This document shows positions 49,781 through 62,050 of a stretch of 64,000 nucleotides of DNA, piece after piece. Origin of the DNA: Epiperipatus broadwayi (taxonomy: Eukaryota; Onychophora; Udeonychophora; Euonychophora; Peripatidae); assembly GCA_028023455.1 (NCBI GenBank), contig JAQFVV010012396.1, forward strand, positions 23,827,330 to 23,891,329, written 5' to 3'. Every line of letters begins with the position of its first letter. The stretch's first letter is position 1. The notes below the pieces were generated by a model that saw nothing but the letters and a program-made list of their open reading frames with translations, was not told the DNA's origin and searched no databases. A program made the translations under genes and the position numbers.

Positions 49781-50993
49781 TATAGCAGCTCAGTACTAAA
49801 GACCAAGAATCAAAATTTTGCAAATAGGGTTAGAATAAGATGTATTTATAATGTAAATACTATGTTAATTGAGACATGGTAATCTATGATTCACACAGCA
49901 ATCTATACTTGTAAGAATTGATGTAATATAAACTTTTATTATACTTAAGTACCCTAATCTAGAATTCTCAAATCTATTAACATGCACCCATAAAAAATAG
50001 TAAATATCACTTAAAAATAAAAATGTAAATAATTTTGATACTACGCAGATATTTAGATAATATAATCATTAAGTATGTATATTCTGATTAGCTAGAAGTA
50101 GAACAAATTTTTGTTATCTATACAAAAAAAAATGTTTATTTTCCATGGAATTTAAATTTGCTCATTTTTACACGAATGTGAGTTGGTTATGATTACAATA
50201 ACAATCTTTTTAGATGTATGCACAGACAGTATTTAGTGTTTTTTATTTTCTTCAAAATAAATTATCCAACAAAAACAATGAATCTGGAATTTTAAAAATG
50301 AATGGAAAGAAGATTACTACTCTATTTAGTGTAATGAGAGATATATTCTCTTATTATGCAATGATTCTATGTCATATAAAATGAAATATAACATCAAACA
50401 TTAAAACAGTTACACATCTGTTGACAATAATTATCCAAGTACATTATTTGTGAACTAAATTCAAAATTAATTATTCATTAATCTATATTTGTTTGATATA
50501 CAAATATGTATAATAGTTTTACAATTTTTTAAATTTTTTTATTTATTGTCAAAACAATGTAGTCTTGTATTAACAATATTTACTGCAGACAATTCTGTGT
50601 TTTAAAGATTTTTAAAAAAGTGAAAAATTATTTCAGTCATATAAAATTTTCAATGGCCCCAATGCATGACTAACAAAAGGATTTAAACAATTTCATCTAA
50701 TTTGAGAAGTCAATTAAAATAATAATCTGAAAATATGTAAATAATTCTCATCAGAATAAAAAAACACTGATATTTTTGATATAGCATAATTAGAAGTTAT
50801 AGCAAGAATTGTTTTTAATAATTTAATTGTAAAAAAGTACTATTATGAATTTGGCAATACAAACATGGACAAGGAGTAAGGATATCACTTACAAATATCA
50901 AAAATTGTTAATGTTGGTTCACCAACAATGTTGGTTAATAATGGATTTATTTTCCCATGTAATAAATATGGTTTTAATTTCTCCTAATATGTA
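49781..50993. other. AT-rich non-coding DNA
   Basis: Nothing recognised apart from a small GTTGGTTCACCAAC palindrome at about 50914-50927. Confidence 0.45.
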
Positions 50994-51058
50994 AAAACAA
51001 AAAATACTTAATTGTAATTATTAATTAGAGAAAATATAACTTACTATTAAAAATTTTC

Positions 51059-51099
51059 GGCTGAACGTTTTCGAGGAACCATGCCTCATACTCATAGCC
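51059..51099 (-). ncRNA. Hammerhead-like motif in PLE 3' tail (minus)
   Basis: Stem I GGCU/AGCC, stem II GAGG/CCUC with loop CAUGGUU, then GAAA, a very small stem III (AACGUU) and C as the cleavage base, in type I order. The left core is AUGAGUA in place of CUGAUGA, so C3 and G8 are replaced. It lies just after the GIY-YIG stop codon, where PLE hammerheads are known to sit. Probably a variant or inactive form. Confidence 0.45.
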
Positions 51100-51153
51100 T
51101 TCATGAAAAGTGTAATAAATATATGCAAATGTAAATATTCAAATAAGCTACTG

Positions 51154-52565
51154 TTACGTAGCCCATTTTTTCGAGATCTCGAAGCATGTGTCCTTTCTGT
51201 TAATGGCATGGATGTCTCTATTAATATAGAATGCCTCCTTTATTTTTCTCCTGTAATCATTTGGCTCTGAACACAAAATAATGGGGTTGGCAAGTATGAA
51301 GTTGTGCCCAGATTGTTTACTATGTTTGAAAAATACAGAGGATGTGTTGCTGTTCGTTTGAGCTCTGTTGAATGTGTAACGATGTTGAGCCAATCTGGTA
51401 TTAATTGTGGCTTTCGTTTCCCCAATAATATGTAGTGTGGCATCCGGCTTGAGGGCAGGAAATAGAGTACACCATGTGTGGGATGAGCGATTGATCAATG
51501 TGGTCTTTAGAGTTATTGATCAACCTATTGGAATTGGGTGGAGTTCTGAATATTATGTTGAATTTATTGTTTAAAGTTTTCGTTAGCTTGCTGGATATTT
51601 TAGGGATGTAGGGGATTGTTATTCTAGGTAGATTAGTGTGAGGTAATTTATTGTTTATTGTACTATTAAATTTCATGATTTTCTTTTTAATGGTTTTATA
51701 TTTGAATCCTGCTGCCAAAAGATCTTTAGTATAATTGTTTATATTTTCCTTCCTATGTGCTTCGTATTTACACAGATGAAAATTTTTAAACAAAAATGCA
51801 TTAAGACCTGCAAATTTGTGCGATGCAGGTGAGTTAGAGTTAGGGTGGATACAGCTGCGAATTTCAAATGGTTTAACAATCATTTTGTAATCTATTGAGT
51901 GGGGATTTCTCGATAAAGAGAGGTCGAGATATTTGAGTTCTTTATTATTTTCATATGTGATAGTGAATGATAGTTTGGTTGAGTTTTGTAATTCACGTTG
52001 TATATTTAAAATATTATTTTTAGAGGTTATGATGAAAATATCATCTACATATCGTATATATATATATGAAGTCTAGGTTAGTGTTGAAGTATTTTGGAAT
52101 GATGGATTGCTCGTATTTATTTAAATATATACTAGATAAAACACCACTAATAGGAAGGCCCATGGGCCAACCATCTTGCATTGTGTACCATTTGTTTTCG
52201 AAGAGTGTGAATATATGGGAATCAAGCCATGTCAAGAAGGCCATAATAAATTTCATTCTTTCATTAGGACAAGATACTCGTAATAGTTCTTCGTGTATAA
52301 TTTGGATGGATGCTTTTCTATTAAGTGATCCGTATAATTCCTTCACATCCATCGTAGCCATAACAGAACTATGAGAGATTTGAGTATTTTTAATTCTGGA
52401 GATGAATTGAAAAGACAAATTTATAGTGTAAGAGCCAAAATTAAGGTAATCTATAATTAATTGATTGACTAATTTGGCTGCATCAAAATAATGCATGCCA
52501 GCGAGGTCCATCATCAATCTAAGCGGTTCGCCTGGTTTATGTAGTTTTGAATTGGCACAATAAAC
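51154..52565 (-). pseudogene. Penelope-like polyprotein: reverse transcriptase and GIY-YIG endonuclease
   Basis: On the minus strand the series is ANSKLHKPGEPLR (finger region), then MDVKELYGSL (motif A, first catalytic Asp) and MGLPISGVLSS (motif B). After a shift in a TA run comes RYVDDIFIITS with the YVDD catalytic pair at about 52039-52053. The connection region follows with VKPFEIRS and SHKFAGLNAFL, then GIY-YIG (CPQAGC, YY.GET, INTRLAQHR), ending INRKDTCFEISKKWAT-stop at 51154. Frame breaks lie near 52070, 51880 and 51425. The N-terminal third is missing. The enzyme pair copies RNA and cuts the target. Same family as 22669-23925. Confidence 0.88.
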
Positions 52566-53062
52566 AATAAATTACCTCGCACTAATCTACCTAGAATAAC
52601 AATCCCCTAGATCCCTAAAATATCCAGCAAACTAACGAAAACTTTAAACAATAAATTCAACATAATATTCAGAACTCCACCCAATTCCAATAGGTTGATC
52701 AATAACTCTAAAGACCACATTGAACGATCGCTCATCCCACACGTGGTGTACTCTATTTCCTGCCCTCAAGCCGGATGCCACGCTACATATTATGGGGAAA
52801 CGAAAGCCATAATTAATACCAGATTGGCTCAACATCGTTACACATTCAACAGAGCTCAAACAAACAGCAACACATCCTCTGTATTTTTCGAACATAGTAA
52901 ACAATCTGGGCACAACTTCATACCTGCCAACCCCATTATTTTGTGTTCAGAGCCAAATGATTACAGGAGAAAAATAAAGGAGGCATTCTATATTAATAGA
53001 GACATCCATGCCATTAACAGAAAGGACACATGCTTCAAGATCTCGAAAAAATGGGCTATGTA
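52562..53062 (+). pseudogene. Penelope-like GIY-YIG domain (plus partial copy)
   Basis: Starts at AATAAACAATAAATTACCTC, part of the connection region, and continues through the complete nuclease: CPQAGC, ATYYGETKAIINTR, the QH pair, and the C-terminus INRKDTCFKISKKWAM-stop at 53062. The 122-codon open part from 52695 is uninterrupted, so this is the best-kept GIY-YIG in the window. It lacks the reverse transcriptase and cannot work alone. Confidence 0.88.
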
Positions 53063-53117
53063 ACAGTAGCTTATTTGAATATTTACATTTGCATATATTT
53101 ATTACACTTTTCATGAA

Positions 53118-53158
53118 GGCTATGAGTATGAGGCATGGTTCCTCGAAAACGTTCAGCC
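53118..53158 (+). ncRNA. Hammerhead-like motif in PLE 3' tail (plus)
   Basis: Exact counterpart of 51059-51099, with the same AUGAGUA core, GAGG/CCUC stem II, GAAA box and GUUC cleavage context. It begins about 55 bp after the stop codon. Confidence 0.45.
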
Positions 53159-53511
53159 GAAAATTTTTAATAGTAAGTTATATTTTCTCTAATTAATAAT
53201 TACAATTAAGTATTTTTTGTTTTTCCCATGTAAGAAAGATAAATCCTTCATGAACATTGTATAATACTATTGCATTATACACTAGAAATATCTTGCATCC
53301 AAATAATATCATTTAAGTATGCCATGAATGTTATCATTAAAATAATTAAGTGATCAAAACAAATCCTTTATTATGTCTAATGTTTAAAGCTCTACAAGAA
53401 GAGAATGAATCACTCAAATCTGACCTTATTCTACAACAGATATAAAATGTTTGAATAGAGGCAATACTTTTGAATGATGGGGATTTTTTTTAATTCAAGG
53501 GTCAAACATTT

Positions 53512-54043
53512 ATATAGTTATATGATTATAAATAATAATGTAGCTTAAACCACAGCACACACACTTTACAGTTGGAACACTATTTAAACTGAATACTCTC
53601 CTTTCCAAACACAAGATAAATACTTTTTAAAAAATAGAATGGATCACTCTATCTCTGTTTCCCAAGATATATGTATGGGCCAATCTTAAGTATTTGGGAC
53701 TGAGAGTGTAAAGATTTTAATAGATCACTTTAAATTACTAATCATATGATTTTTATTAATGATGCTTGCAAAATTTTAACAATTTATGATACATCATTAA
53801 TAGATGGAAACTTAAATATATGTAAATATTTTATTTATATAGCGTGATGTTTTTATATAAATTATAAATAATAACATAGCTTAAAACACAGCACATGCAC
53901 TTTACAGATGGAACACTATTTAAACTGAATACTCTCCTTTCCAAACACAAGATAAAGTCTTTTTAAAAGATAGAATGAATCACTAACTTTTTCACACAAG
54001 CTATATGTATGGGCCAATCTGAAGCATTTGGAACTGAGAGCAT
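53512..54043. repeat. Two direct copies of a ~195-bp repeat
   Basis: TTATAAATAATAA(T/C).TAGCTTAAA followed by ACTATTTAAACTGAATACTC and TATGTATGGGCCAATCT occurs at about 53512-53712 and again at 53855-54043, about 85-90% alike. There is no coding content; probably a local duplication. Confidence 0.75.
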
Positions 54044-55560
54044 TTTTGATTAACAGATTAGGCTTTTCTGGAAGATATTTTTAAAAATTAAATAATTTAT
54101 ATATAAACACTAATAAATAAATATTTAACTAAAGTGATTAACTTCATAAAAGCATTTAAACTAGAATATTATTGGGATATCTAATATGAATTAAACACCA
54201 TCTGATACAATTTCCAAAAATGCCAAAAAAGAGCTGGTGCTATTTTTTTAATGAATCTTAATGTAGCATCCAAACTGAAATTTTTTTTAAACTATTTGAA
54301 AATAGATTTAAGCTATTTTCAATTTTTGAAATAATTGCTTTCTTTACTATAAATTCTTTTACTTTACAAATACATATTATTAAAATGACTGAATTGATAG
54401 CAGTACTAGTATAGTCAAAACCCAGAAATTGAAGATTTTAAATCTTTGAAATAACATTATGTTAAAATCTTAGGTTACATATGAAAATTTCTGAAATCTA
54501 CTTGATCAGAAAAAGGAAGCACTTCTTATAAGTCAATCACATAAATGTTTTGCTTCTACTTACCAATATGGATCATAAAAAAGATATTGACTTATTAATT
54601 CCAACTTTGATCTATTTTTCAAGTAGGATCATATCATTCATACTTACCTATGAGAAAATGGCCAATGAAATATATCATCAAAGATCACAGTAGTTTCAAA
54701 GATTTTGAAAATTTATTATCATCTTAAATCTTCTCAGAAATTTAAGAATAAAATAACTTTTGTGAAAAATTATATTATTATAATAATTAAAATAATTTGA
54801 TACATTTTTATTATTTAATATATAATAAATTTAATATATAACATAACCAAATATCTGTCTCCTTTTTGAATATGGTCCACCAACTTTTTTCCAGTCGCAA
54901 ATGTGTTTGTGACTTTAATTAGAATCTCAGATGTAATATATTAATGCCATTATTTTGAGTATGTGTTCAGTATATTTCTTAATAACAATTTTTCTGCATA
55001 AAGAAAGTGTTTGTGATAGTAATTAAAGCATGTGGATTCAATAACAGAAGACTGGGTGTAAATCACCAATACCATTCAACAGGTTTTCGTCAAGGTTTCC
55101 TGTTTGCAATAACATCCTCTTTAGTAACTCAAAAGTAAAATTTGATTTTTAATGACCTTATTATAATAATGATATCCAGATAAGGCTAATTACTTTCTCT
55201 TTTTGAATAATCTAAATTTAAAATTTGTGTATATTTATTAATAAAATGAGTACAAGTGCTGCTATGCTTTCCATGTTTTATATTAGAAAATTTCACATAT
55301 AGAAAATATCAAATTAGACTTACATCAAATAAAACACAAAGTAGTCTTATTTCATAGTTGATCTTTACATGTGAAAACAATGTCAATAAAAACTTGTAAC
55401 TATATACCTATTCTATTAATCATACTTCTTGTGGAAGAAGAGTTTCTTTAAAAGAAGCTATATTAATCTTAAATCATAATGATTGTTTTTATACAAGTAT
55501 TATCCTTCTTTCCATTCTTGAACAATTTTTTATAACATAAAGTTTACACATTGTATTTAT
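54044..55560. other. AT-rich non-coding DNA
   Basis: Nothing recognised. Confidence 0.45.
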
Positions 55561-55946
55561 ATGTTGGACTATTTCCATCACTTAATATGAGTATTGAATG
55601 TCTTTAAAAAAATAACTTTATTTAAATATTCCAAATACATTCAACTATTTGTAATAGAACACAGGTTAGTATATGCACAACATTTCAAGAGGTATTATTC
55701 TCCACTCTTCTTCGGGTGTTGCTGGCCCGATCAGTGACAATAATAGCATGAGAATTGAACCTGAACCCTAAGATGCTTTAACCAACTGAGCCATCCTGCC
55801 AGGAGAATAATACCTCTCAAAACGTTATGTACATATTAACCTGTGTGCTATTATTAATAGTTGAATGTATTTGAAATATTTAAATTAAGTTAAATTTTTC
55901 TAAAGACACTCAATACTCATATTAGATGATGGAAATAGTCCAACAT
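55561..55946. mobile_element. Foldback element enclosing a tRNA-like unit
   Basis: Outer arms (55561-55711 and 55800-55946) are reverse complements, from TGTTGGACTATTTCCATC inward to GAGGTATTATTCTCC. The centre holds a minus-strand tRNA-like sequence. The arm/centre boundary on the minus strand shows a hammerhead-like arrangement (CGAAGAAGAG, stem, CTCTTGAAATGTTG) but without a full CUGANGA core. A third, partial arm copy follows at about 55950-56000 and another at 21031-21110. Confidence 0.65.
55746..55804 (-). repeat. tRNA-like SINE head inside foldback
   Basis: The minus strand has TGGCTCAGTTGGTTAAAGC, a consensus A box, and AGGTTCAATTCTC, a good B box, at tRNA-like spacing. The arms do not form a full cloverleaf. 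It would give the foldback an internal Pol III promoter. Confidence 0.65.
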
Positions 55947-56000
55947 GTAAATACAATACTCATATTAATTAATGGAAATAGCCCAACCTATAAATACAAC

Positions 56001-58950
56001 TAAAACACCATTATTGCAAACCTTCAGGAATATATAAAGTTTATACATTTTGTCTAATTCTATTTTAAAAAATTAGATTTATATTTCTTATATAGTTAGA
56101 AAAAATAATTTATAATTCTTATCATTAGTATCATTATTGCTTTCTACTTTATGATTGCTGCTAGTGATGTGATTATTTCTGTTATTATAATGAGTAATCT
56201 TTTAGCCACAACAAATAGAATATTTTAAAAGCAACTTTTCTAGCTCAATACTATTTCCTGAGTGTATTTTGCCAAAAAGAAAAATCACAATTAAAGATTT
56301 CCAGTGTAACTATGTCTAACATTGCTTTCATAATTCTCAAAATATTGCACTAAAACAAAACAAAAATTAAAGTAAGAATTTCTGCAATTGTAATTAAGGA
56401 TGGAAATATGGATGAACAATGTGCAATTCCATTATCATTGTTATTATAAGGAGATGATGAATGACATGAAAGGATCATTGTGAAAGGGATCTACATTAAC
56501 ATAATGTTTGAATAGAGTAAAAAAATGAGATAAAAGAAATTACAATTCACATTGAAATAAGGGTATTATCTTTTCCGCTACAAGTTACTTCATGAGTTTC
56601 CCAAAATTAATATTCAAAACCTACTTAAAATCAAACAAACTTTATTCCATGTATCTGTCTGTCTGTTGCATCAGTTATAATTTGAACAATAATCTATGTT
56701 TGATGTTCATTTGTTATCATATTTAATCACATCAACTCACCTTCTGGACATATTGTTTGATAAGCAGTACCATTGTTCTCTATGTCTGGTTATAGACTAA
56801 GTAGCCATAGAATTATTACTTCCTTATCAATTTATTTTAACTTTGAAAGACTTTAGAAATTTACTGCATATTTTTTTTCTGTATACACTATTTCAGATTT
56901 AATTGATTATTATAATCAATGTGCATTAATATTATATATTTTCTTCATTAATAAAACCAACTCATACAAATATAACACTTTCTAATTATAACACAGAGAC
57001 AGATCTATCAAAATTTATAAATTTTTAAATGGCAAGTTTTATACATTAACTAATTTTAAATTCATATTTAGTTTATATACTATTTAAAAATTATGTTGCC
57101 AAAAGATTTATATATCACAATTTTTCTTCCTTTAGGGGGAAAAAAAATCCATATTGCATTTTTTCAGGTTTTTTTCTTTTTCTTTGTGATTTTTTATTTT
57201 CTTGTTATACTTCACTCTGTAAGATTTACTTCAGATCCAATATACATTTTTTATATGATTGAATAGTTACCAACTATTTTAAATCTGCAGTTTTATGTAT
57301 TGGTTCTCAAAATTTTCTTTTGCAATACATTTATATTTCATTATATGTTGTCATTCATTTGCTAATGTGTTATTACTAAGTACTAATCAAATATATATTT
57401 GTGGTTCATGGCAATTCTATCATAATCAAAATCTTTACTTACAAAGATTAAATTTCCACAATAGTATTTTTCCCAATGTAATTAGTTAAGTTTTGATAGA
57501 ATATCTTATGCACATGTTTTCTGTGGTTATTTGTCATTATCTGCAGATAAGAAGTTGGATGTAATAATAATTAATCATTACAAATATATGAACGTAAAAA
57601 AACACAAAATTTTTGGTTTATACTTTTAAGAAAATCAGGAGTTACATGTCTGGTTAACAAGCATAGAAACAACTACCAGAAAATAAATGAAATTAAAAAT
57701 AAAATTAAGAATTTATTGTCAGATATGATAATGTAATACTTTAATATAAAGAGTTGCATAAAATTTCTGGTATAAAAATATATTAATACAAAATCATGCT
57801 TAATTTCATCACCTTCATCATCTAAATATTTTAAAAGCACACCTATCAAATACCTAATCTTTATTCCTTCAATTGATTTCTAAGAAACAACACACTTAGC
57901 AATTTCTCATTGTCATTGGATACAACTTAGTGACAAAATATGAACTGGCATCTTAATATCATTATTTGCTTCAATTAATCCTTAAAAAGAAGATTTCAAT
58001 CTTTTGATATTACTCATTGATATTGCTTCTTTTTTTATTGTCAATTAAATTAGTAATTCAGAGGTATATTTTTTCAAAAGTATATACATTTGATAGTTTA
58101 TTTGCAAGAGATTTTACTCTAGCTTATAAATTTAAATGTAAGCTGATTCAAATGAAATTATCAGTATATCTTTCTTCATTTGGAAGTCGCACTTGTTGAT
58201 ATCACTATATAGTATACATAACAATATATTGGCAAAAGAAACATAACTTCATTTTTCATCTAAGCATAGAAGAGTTTAATACTAGGAAACACTGCATTTA
58301 TATAATTAATTCTTTGGAGGTTTATTTTTTAAAGAGATTATATATGTATAAAATAACTTTAGTATACAATATATTTTTATAAATAAAAGTTTGACTTTTA
58401 TAATAGTTTGTTTGAAAAAGGGAATCTAATTTAATTAAACTTTTTATTAAAAATTGTCTTTAAAATTATGCACATTCATGCTACACAGACAATTGAGTAT
58501 AATGCTATTAGAAATATAAATGTAATTTAGACTTTTAGAATGTACAAAAAGAGAATAATATATCCCTATTTTCTTTGTTGTCTGATTGTTTAATGTATGT
58601 TTGTCCACAGGCTGTCATATATTAAATTCACAACCAATTAAAAAATATTATATTTGCTCACATTAAGAATAATATTTTATGTGAAAGAAGTAATTCTACT
58701 ATTAACCCTTTAACCGCTAATTATATTATTGGATGTATGAGGTAAAAATCAAATCTTTTAATTGGCCAACTCACAAACTGAAGACAAAGCCTATTGTTAA
58801 AACATATTCGCCTATAATATTAAATTGAACTCAGATACGTTTATAAAAAGTATATTACTAATTTTTCAGGTTATAAAAGAGAATGAAAGTTCTTTCAAAA
58901 ATAAATTGCTATTTATTTATTATAAAATATATTCAATTTCGGCAAACTTA
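56001..58950. other. AT-rich non-coding DNA
   Basis: No gene or element end was recognised. The frames at 57295-57489 and 58017-58199 have no motif. Confidence 0.45.
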
Positions 58951-58956
58951 AAGCGA

Positions 58957-59015
58957 ATGTCTAAACAAAAAAGTGCTGATGCAAACGCTTTTTTTCAATT
59001 TTACGTTACAGAAAA
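58957..59015 (+). other. Possible short first coding exon (Maelstrom/HMG-like start?)
   Basis: An ATG at 58957 opens MSKQKSADANAFFQFYVTEK and is followed by GTAAAG at 59016, a plausible splice donor. The pattern Met, basic residues, N-A-F-F-x-F-x-x-x-x-K resembles the start of HMG-box proteins such as Maelstrom, which open with a similar short basic stretch and an aromatic-rich helix. Only 19-20 residues are available and no second exon was found in the following 5 kb, which would need a long intron. It could be chance. Confidence 0.2.
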
Positions 59016-59204
59016 GTAAAGATTTCTTTTTGCTAAATCTTAAATATTTTTACAAAAATCTTCAATATTTTTCGAAAATAATTTTGTTTTTTTAGTATAT
59101 TTTTTAAAAAACTATTTTAATTTCTCATTTTATATTTTTTTAATACTTAAATTACATTCAAAATGAAAATCTCAGCGTTTTTCTTTATTTTCTTTGATCT
59201 GGCA

Positions 59205-59300
59205 GTTTCTTTGTTCTTTCCAGCCAATCAGAATGTCTTTTTCAGCTGAGAGCCAGCTGACAGCCAATCACCGACAAGGTTCTTCTTTGTTTAGTTTTAA
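59205..59300. promoter_or_regulatory. Paired CCAAT boxes with CAGCTG repeats
   Basis: CAGCCAATCA occurs twice (about 59220 and 59260). Between them lies CAGCTGAGAGCCAGCTGACA, in a GC-richer patch. Paired CCAAT boxes are typical of animal promoters, but no convincing transcript start or gene follows. Confidence 0.25.
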
Positions 59301-59531
59301 ATGCGGTTTTTTTGATTTTTTACTTGTAAAATAATTCGGAAGAGGGCACCATCTTACAGAACTTTTAAAAACCTAATCAATAACTGTCAAACGAAATTCT
59401 ACCATTAAAACTAGCAGAATTAGAGTGACATCAGATGTCGACGAGATAGTTTTCCATAATGCTATCAAATTCATATGTTAAATATAAGTTATATTTTAAA
59501 AAAATAATTTAATTTAAAGGCTTAATTTGGT

Positions 59532-59757
59532 CATCATCATCAACCATTATTAATCCACTGCAGGATGAAGGCCTCTCCAAGTTCAATCCATCTTCTCTGA
59601 TCTTTAACTTCTTTTCTCCACATCATCCCTGCACACTTTCTTATCTCATCCATCTCACATGTGGTCTCCTTCTGGGTCTTTTACAATCTCTTGGAATCCA
59701 GTTTAAGATTTTAATTGTTCATCTATTATCATCTCTTCTAGCAATATGTCCAGCCCA
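59532..59757 (-). mobile_element. 5'-truncated RTE LINE 3' end
   Basis: About 225 bp is highly similar to the 3' end of the RTE at 38345-38600, from the CATCATCATCAACC tail complement through the C-terminal RPHVRWMDEIR region. It ends abruptly at GTCCAGCC. This is a typical 5'-truncated insertion, and it carries more GATGAT tail than the 38-kb copy. Confidence 0.85.
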
Positions 59758-59869
59758 ACTCCTTTAATCAAAGCAAATAATTATGCAAAGTGAAAAAAAA
59801 ATTGTTAAAGTAACTGATTAAAAAAAAGTATTACAAAAATGACAGCATTTCAGGTCCACTAGGAAGCAA

Positions 59870-60111
59870 TTCCAACATCAATAAAATGTAATACAAAAAT
59901 GGCCACATATATTTATCACATTTATTTACATATTAAAAATCTTTTGTTTAATTTATATTAAATTTTAAAAAAAAATTGTTAAAGTCAATATTCCAACATT
60001 ACTAAACCATAATACAAGAATGTCCAAATACATTTATCACATTTATTTATGTAATATTAAAGTGTTTTGTTTAATTTTCATTAAATCTTTAAAAAATTGT
60101 TATAACAACTA
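59870..60111. repeat. Two tandem ~121-bp units
   Basis: TTCCAACAT(C/T)A.TAAA followed by TTTATCACATTTATTTA and TTTTGTTTAATTT recurs at 59870-59990 and 59991-60111, about 80% alike. Confidence 0.75.
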
Positions 60112-61769
60112 ATTAAAAAAAAGATGGCCTTGCAATTCATAGTCTAATATTATAAAACTATATTGATATATGCAATGAACTATATGTCTAAAAGTTGTCC
60201 TTTAATTCTTGTGAAATTATTCAAAGGTGATCAAAATACTGATGTCTTATTAGAATTAATTGAGCCAAGTGGACTTTCAACAATATATGAGACTAGTGAT
60301 CATTCTATGGCACATTTACCATAACAATTACTAGTTAAATAAAATAGATATTTACTTGATCCATATAAACATGATGTAGTAATTATTTTATAAAGGGAAT
60401 CAATTTTTTTGAATCATAAATATTGTTTCTATATAATACTTAACTAAATTAATAATGTATAAGGCGGTTATTGATCTTAAAATTTTATGTGAATATAACA
60501 TAAAAGTGCAAATACTGCTGTACAAATTAAATTTCAATATCATTTGACTTATACTAATAAAAATAATCACTCAGAAGATGTATGATGATTGAGTTTTTCA
60601 ATCATTTGATTGATATGACACTTTGTTTATATTTGTATTATTAAGACACAATACACTTCTGATACCTTTAATTATGAGTTTGTTAAATAATCACTGCACT
60701 AAATTGCACAGGAAATTAATGATATATAATTAATATCAAATTAGGTACATTGTAAACTTATGTACTGTTTTCATTCATTGAGTGATATGCTTTTCATAAA
60801 AGAAATTGTATCTTTGAATTAAATTTCCTTTCATAATTAGATAATTTCTGCCATGAGCAACTCACATCAATATTAATTGTTTTGGCTTCAAAGATGCATC
60901 TAAATTTAGAGAGAGCAATGCTGAAATAATTAACTTTTAAATGTAATTATTACATTTTGCTCTACATCCATTGCAATTACTGGTAATTACAAATATTTTT
61001 ATTATTTTAATTGTAAATCATTCCAGCATGGTGACCGCATCACATTTTTTCATGAAGGTCACTTCATATAAACATGTCTAAGTCATTCCATTTTCTTATT
61101 AGTTGATGACCCCAGATAAAAGCACTGAAACATGCAAACATTTATGGAATTAACACACTTGTTTTAGTTACTCAATTTCACATTACTGAGTTATCATTAT
61201 AGGTTTTATTACCTCATGCAAGAGAATACAACTTATGTCAATTGACTCCATCATTGCTTTAAAAATGCTGAACTCTTCAGTAAGAAAAAATATTGGAGTA
61301 GAATTATTATGCATGTAATTAAAGAATGTTTATGATTATACAAATATGCCTCAATTTGTAAAAGAAGTTGACTGTAGACAATGAGATAAATGAAAACTGA
61401 AATAGAGACAAAATGAGAAAAAGACTACAGGTGCAAAACAAAAAAGATTTTTCACATCAGTAAAAGAACTTAATAGTTGAATTTATATTTTATTTGACAA
61501 GTTAGCAGAAAATATTAGACTTCAAGCACTTCTTATAGATATCTTTCACTATTCACTGATTGTAATAATAATAATAATTGAATGATTTATTGTTATGGAA
61601 GTTACATAAAAAAAATTGATTGCAGGAAGTGACAAGGTAGGGTCATAATTCAAAAACATTAAGCTTAAAAAAATTATCATTGTGCCACTATACTAAATAA
61701 TACTATGCATAAATTCTACTTTTTCTTCAAGAAGTATAACAACTGTTTCCTATTGCATTGCCCAATGTA
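60112..61769. other. AT-rich non-coding DNA
   Basis: Nothing recognised. Confidence 0.45.
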
Positions 61770-62050
61770 TATAATATAATATTCAATTGACCAAACACTT
61801 TACTACTTTTACAATGCTTTATTATCCACTCTTTCCTGAGTTAACAGTTTCAATTACCCCAGCAATCTTCTTCAGAATGCTATATCTTTTAATCTCAACT
61901 GTTATGACCAAACACTTTACTGCTTTTACAAGTTGAGATTTGAAGATATAGTATTCTGAAGAAGATTGCTGGGGCAATCGAAACTGTTAACTGCAGGAAA
62001 TAGTGTATAATAAAGTATTATAAAAGTAGTAAAGTCAATTGAATATTATA
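61770..62050. mobile_element. Foldback element with hammerhead-like cores
   Basis: Arms of about 120 bp (TAATATTCAATTGACC.. and its complement) enclose about 30 bp. Each arm, on opposite strands, holds CTGAAGAAGATTGC, a stem II, then GAAACTGTTAAC. On the plus strand (61956-61983) stem II is GAUUGC/GCAAUC with loop UGGG, directly before GAAA. CUGAAGA fits the CUGANGA core. Stem I is only about 2 bp, so the fold is incomplete. It is the same design as the other foldback elements. Confidence 0.6.

Larger units (their letters stand above)
50994..53225. mobile_element. Penelope-like element in head-to-head inverted arrangement
   Basis: A minus-strand PLE remnant (about 52560 down to 50994) abuts a shorter plus-strand partial copy (about 52562 to 53225). 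Both 3' ends extend through the same ~150-bp tail, finishing in an AATTAAGTATTTTTTGTTTT-like sequence, so the outer ends are exact reverse complements. Each tail carries a hammerhead-like motif. This is the known PLE habit of a main copy with an inverted partial copy. The two copies are very similar, implying a single recent event. Confidence 0.85.

Noticed and set aside
50914-50927. GTTGGTTCACCAAC palindrome as a regulatory site
   Set aside because: Too short, with no context; expected by chance in a window this size.
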